Positions 6,521-8,471 of a stretch of DNA of 8,471 nt are shown here, one piece after another; within the stretch, counting starts at the first letter, position 1, and every line of letters begins with the position of its first letter. The notes below the pieces were generated by a model. The model searched no databases, was not told the DNA's origin, and saw only the letters and a program-made list of their open reading frames with translations. The DNA comes from Zeimonas sp036675585 (GTDB lineage Bacteria > Pseudomonadota > Gammaproteobacteria > Burkholderiales > Burkholderiaceae_E). The position numbers were made by a program, and so were the translations under genes. The stretch lies in the NCBI GenBank assembly GCA_036675585.1, contig JAKFES010000050.1, forward strand, positions 1-8,471, given 5' to 3'.

Positions 6521-7405
6521 ATGGATCGAGCGACGACACTGCGCTTCACCAAGATGCACGGCGCCGGCAACGACTTCGTCGTGATCGACGGCGTGAGCCA
6601 GCAGGTACGGTTCACCAGCGGCCAGTGGCGGCGCATTGCCGACCGGCACCGCGGGATCGGCGCGGACCAGATCCTGCTCGTCGAGCCCGCGCAGCGCGAG
6701 GACGCCGATTTCCGCTACCGGATCTTCAATGCCGACGGCGCCGAGGTCGAGCAATGCGGCAACGGCGCACGGTGCTTCGCGCGCTTCGTGCACGACCGGG
6801 GCCTGACCGACCGCCGCACGATCCGCGTCGAGACGCTCGGCGGCCTGATCGAGCCGGCGATCCAGGACGACGGGCGCGTCCGCGTCGACATGGGCGTGCC
6901 GGCCTTCGGGCCCGATGCGGTGGCGTTCGACGCGAACGGCGTCGAATCGCGCCGGGCGGGCGAAGACGTCGAATGGGCCCTCGACGTCGACGGCACCCGA
7001 CGCTGGGCGTCGCTCGTGTCCATCGGCAATCCGCACGCGGTGCAGTTCGTCGACGCCGTCGACGAGGCGCCGGTGCACGACGAGGGGCCGCGCATCGAGC
7101 ATTCGCCGCGCTTCGCGCGCGGCGTCAACGCCGGCTACGCGCAGGTCGTGTCCGACACGCGCCTGCGCCTTCGCGTCTGGGAACGCGGCGCGGGCGAGAC
7201 GCTGGCGTGCGGAACCGGCGCCTGTGCGGCGGCGCTCGCCGGCATTCGCCGCGGCCGACTGCGCTCGCCCGTCGACGTGCACACGCGCGGCGGGATGCTG
7301 CAGATCGCGTGGGACGGCGCCCACGTATTCATGACGGGCCCCGTGCGAACGGTCTTCGAAGGCGAGATCGATTGCGCGGCGCTCTTCGAAACGGACTCCG
7401 AATGA
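6521..7405 (+). CDS. dapF: Diaminopimelate epimerase
   Basis: DapF is a PLP-independent cytosolic racemase that converts LL- to meso-diaminopimelate, the precursor of lysine and the peptidoglycan cross-link. The 294 residues are slightly longer than the usual 275 or so. Motifs: FTKMHGAGNDFVVID (9-23); GIGADQILLVE (45-55); FNADGAEVEQCGNGARC (69-85) with the first catalytic cysteine, C79; SIGNPHAVQFV (167-177); and GAGETLACGTGACA (223-236) with the second catalytic cysteine, C230. Both halves of the pseudo-twofold fold are present and the acid/base thiols are intact. The extra length lies partly in a segment around 133-160 between the two domains. It follows the second acyltransferase by 7 bp and overlaps the next gene by 4 bp (ATGA). 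The ATG at 6521 places the N-terminal motif correctly. Confidence 0.98.
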   Translation: MDRATTLRFTKMHGAGNDFVVIDGVSQQVRFTSGQWRRIADRHRGIGADQILLVEPAQREDADFRYRIFNADGAEVEQCGNGARCFARFVHDRGLTDRRTIRVETLGGLIEPAIQDDGRVRVDMGVPAFGPDAVAFDANGVESRRAGEDVEWALDVDGTRRWASLVSIGNPHAVQFVDAVDEAPVHDEGPRIEHSPRFARGVNAGYAQVVSDTRLRLRVWERGAGETLACGTGACAAALAGIRRGRLRSPVDVHTRGGMLQIAWDGAHVFMTGPVRTVFEGEIDCAALFETDSE

Positions 7406-8076
7406 CCCAATCTTCCTGCAGTTCCGACGACGTCGCGCGCTATCTTCTGGAGAACCCCGGGTTCTTCGAGGCGCACGTCGAGCTCCTCGGTTCGATCACG
7501 GTTCCGCACCCGCACGGCAGCCGCGCGATCTCGCTGCACGAGCGACAACTCGAAGTGCTGCGCGAGAAACTGCGCGTCTACGAGATGAAGCTCGCCGAGC
7601 TCGTTCGCATCGGCCAGGAGAACGACGCGATCGCCGAGAAGCTCAATCGCTGGACGCGCCGGCTGCTGCTCGCCGCCGAGCCGCAGCAGCTGCCCGAGAT
7701 CGTCGTCGACGGACTGTGCACGATCTTCTCGGTACCGCAGGTCGCCATGCGCCTGTGGGGGCTGCGCGACGGCTACATCGGGCTCGAGTGTGCCCAGCCG
7801 GTCGCGGTCGACGCGATCACGCTCGCCAACAGCATGAAGCAGCCGTTCTGCGGCCCGAACTCCGATTTCCACGCGGCGACGTGGCTGCCCGAAGGTGGCG
7901 CGGCCACGCATTCGATCGCGCTGCTGCCGCTGCGCAAGGGCGTCGACCCGAAGGCCTTCGGGCTGGTCGTTCTCGGCTCGCCCGATCCCGAGCGCTTCCA
8001 GTCGGGGATGGGCACGGCGTTTCTCGAGCGCATCGCCGAAACCGCGAGCGCCGCGCTGTCGAGGCTCGCCGAGTGA
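7402..8076 (+). CDS. DUF484 family protein (YigA-like)
   Basis: A 224-residue member of the DUF484 family, of unknown biochemical function. In E. coli the family member YigA also sits between dapF and xerC, so the gene order supports the call. The N-terminal part has the family signature VARYLLENPGFFEAH (11-25), then SLHERQLEVLREKL (44-57), which runs into a predicted coiled coil to about residue 72. Residues about 85-220 look like a GAF-like domain, ending in FGLVVLGSPDPERFQSGMGT (186-205) and FLERIAETASAAL (207-219). There is no signal peptide or membrane segment, so it is cytosolic. The ATG at 7402 overlaps the dapF stop as ATGA, which explains the absence of a Shine-Dalgarno. The frame stays open far upstream inside dapF, but that stretch is a shadow. 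The 3' end overlaps xerC as GTGA. The genomic link suggests, without proof, a role with XerC or cell division. Confidence 0.92.
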   Translation: MTQSSCSSDDVARYLLENPGFFEAHVELLGSITVPHPHGSRAISLHERQLEVLREKLRVYEMKLAELVRIGQENDAIAEKLNRWTRRLLLAAEPQQLPEIVVDGLCTIFSVPQVAMRLWGLRDGYIGLECAQPVAVDAITLANSMKQPFCGPNSDFHAATWLPEGGAATHSIALLPLRKGVDPKAFGLVVLGSPDPERFQSGMGTAFLERIAETASAALSRLAE

Positions 8077-8471
8077 ATCGCGCATCGCCGGCGATCGAGC
8101 GCTACCTGGCGCTGCTCGCCGGCGAACGAGGGTATTCGCCGCGCACGATCGCGAGCTACCGGATCGACCTCGAGGCGCTCGCCGCGCTCGCGCGCTCGCT
8201 CGCCGCCAAACCGGAGCCTCCGCACGAAGAGCCGGCGTGGAGCGCGCTCGGCGAGCAGCACGTGCGCCGCTGGGTCGCCGCCCGCGCGCGCGACGGAATC
8301 TCCGGGCGCACGATCGCCCGGCGATTGTCGGCGTGGCGCGGTTTCTTCGACTGGCTCGCGCACGACGGCACGCTGCGGGCGAACCCCGTGCGCGGCGTGC
8401 GCGCGCCGCGCGCGCCGCGCCGGCTGCCCAAGGCGCTCGCGCCCGATCTCGCCGTGCGCCTGGTCGAGCCG
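8073..8471 (+). CDS. xerC: Tyrosine recombinase XerC (5' part)
   Basis: XerC, with XerD, resolves chromosome dimers at dif during division, under FtsK control. The first 133 codons are in the window, which cuts the gene exactly at a codon end. Visible is the N-terminal core-binding (SAM-like) domain: IERYLALLAGERGYSPRTIASYRIDLEAL (8-36), the helix with GRTIARRLSAWRGFFDWL (78-95), then NPVRGVRAP (104-112) and LPKAL (118-122), the usual linker into the catalytic domain. The catalytic Arg/His/Tyr residues lie outside. The start is GTG at 8073, overlapping the DUF484 stop as GTGA, with GAGG 8 nt upstream (8061-8064). XerC is preferred to XerD because of the dapF-DUF484-xerC order. A basic Arg/Pro/Ala stretch (107-117), from a GCGC-rich DNA run, precedes the linker. 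Family certain; XerC identity strong. Confidence 0.93.
   Translation, partial: MNRASPAIERYLALLAGERGYSPRTIASYRIDLEALAALARSLAAKPEPPHEEPAWSALGEQHVRRWVAARARDGISGRTIARRLSAWRGFFDWLAHDGTLRANPVRGVRAPRAPRRLPKALAPDLAVRLVEP

Noticed and set aside
6625..7401. Upstream extension of the DUF484 frame through dapF
   Set aside because: It is an Arg/Ala-rich shadow of dapF. DUF484 homology begins at the ATG at 7402.
8393..8424. GCGC-rich alternating run in xerC as a repeat element or recombination site
   Set aside because: It is in frame and encodes the basic linker region before LPKAL. Codon bias explains the composition.

Overview
The window is very GC-rich (roughly 70% by eye), gene-dense chromosomal DNA with strong G/C bias at third codon positions. 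Gene content and order (metK divergent from two tandem lipid A acyltransferase genes, then dapF, a DUF484 gene and xerC) match an arrangement I know from Betaproteobacteria, especially Burkholderiales. I cannot name a genus. I see no insertion sequence, phage gene, CRISPR array, tRNA or rRNA, and nothing that looks horizontally acquired. It reads as a core housekeeping locus.

Layout. Positions 1-475 (+) hold the 3' end of an Old Yellow Enzyme-type NADH:flavin oxidoreductase. It converges on, and overlaps by 25 bp, a minus-strand DUF3391/HD-GYP gene (451-2082) whose metal-binding HD motif is degenerate. A 149-bp divergent intergenic region with a candidate promoter and an inverted repeat separates this from pdxH (2232-2870, +). 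A 119-residue protein of unknown function (2899-3258, -) follows, lying 82 bp downstream of metK (3341-4507, -). MetK starts at TTG behind a strong Shine-Dalgarno and a leader of about 150 nt whose segments can form alternative base pairings. A TATAAT-like palindrome in the metK/lpx intergenic region may serve both directions. Rightward, two overlapping acyltransferase genes (4716-5630 and 5620-6513), dapF (6521-7405), DUF484 (7402-8076) and xerC (8073 to the window edge) form a tightly packed, translationally coupled operon.

How the genes work together. The rightward operon combines outer-membrane lipid A acylation, meso-diaminopimelate synthesis (peptidoglycan and lysine) and chromosome dimer resolution, so it is an envelope and cell-division housekeeping cluster. 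MetK makes S-adenosylmethionine and PdxH makes pyridoxal phosphate. Both are cofactor enzymes and are probably regulated separately.

Most worth a second look: the metK leader, where one segment can pair either with an upstream arm or with the ribosome-binding region; the HD-GYP protein that keeps GYP but has lost key HD histidines; the TANNNT/NATAAT hexamers ending exactly 7 nt before the ATGs of pdxH and dapF, which suggest leaderless transcripts; and the uncharacterised 119-residue Cys-containing protein beside metK. I found no convincing evidence of a wholly new multi-gene system.
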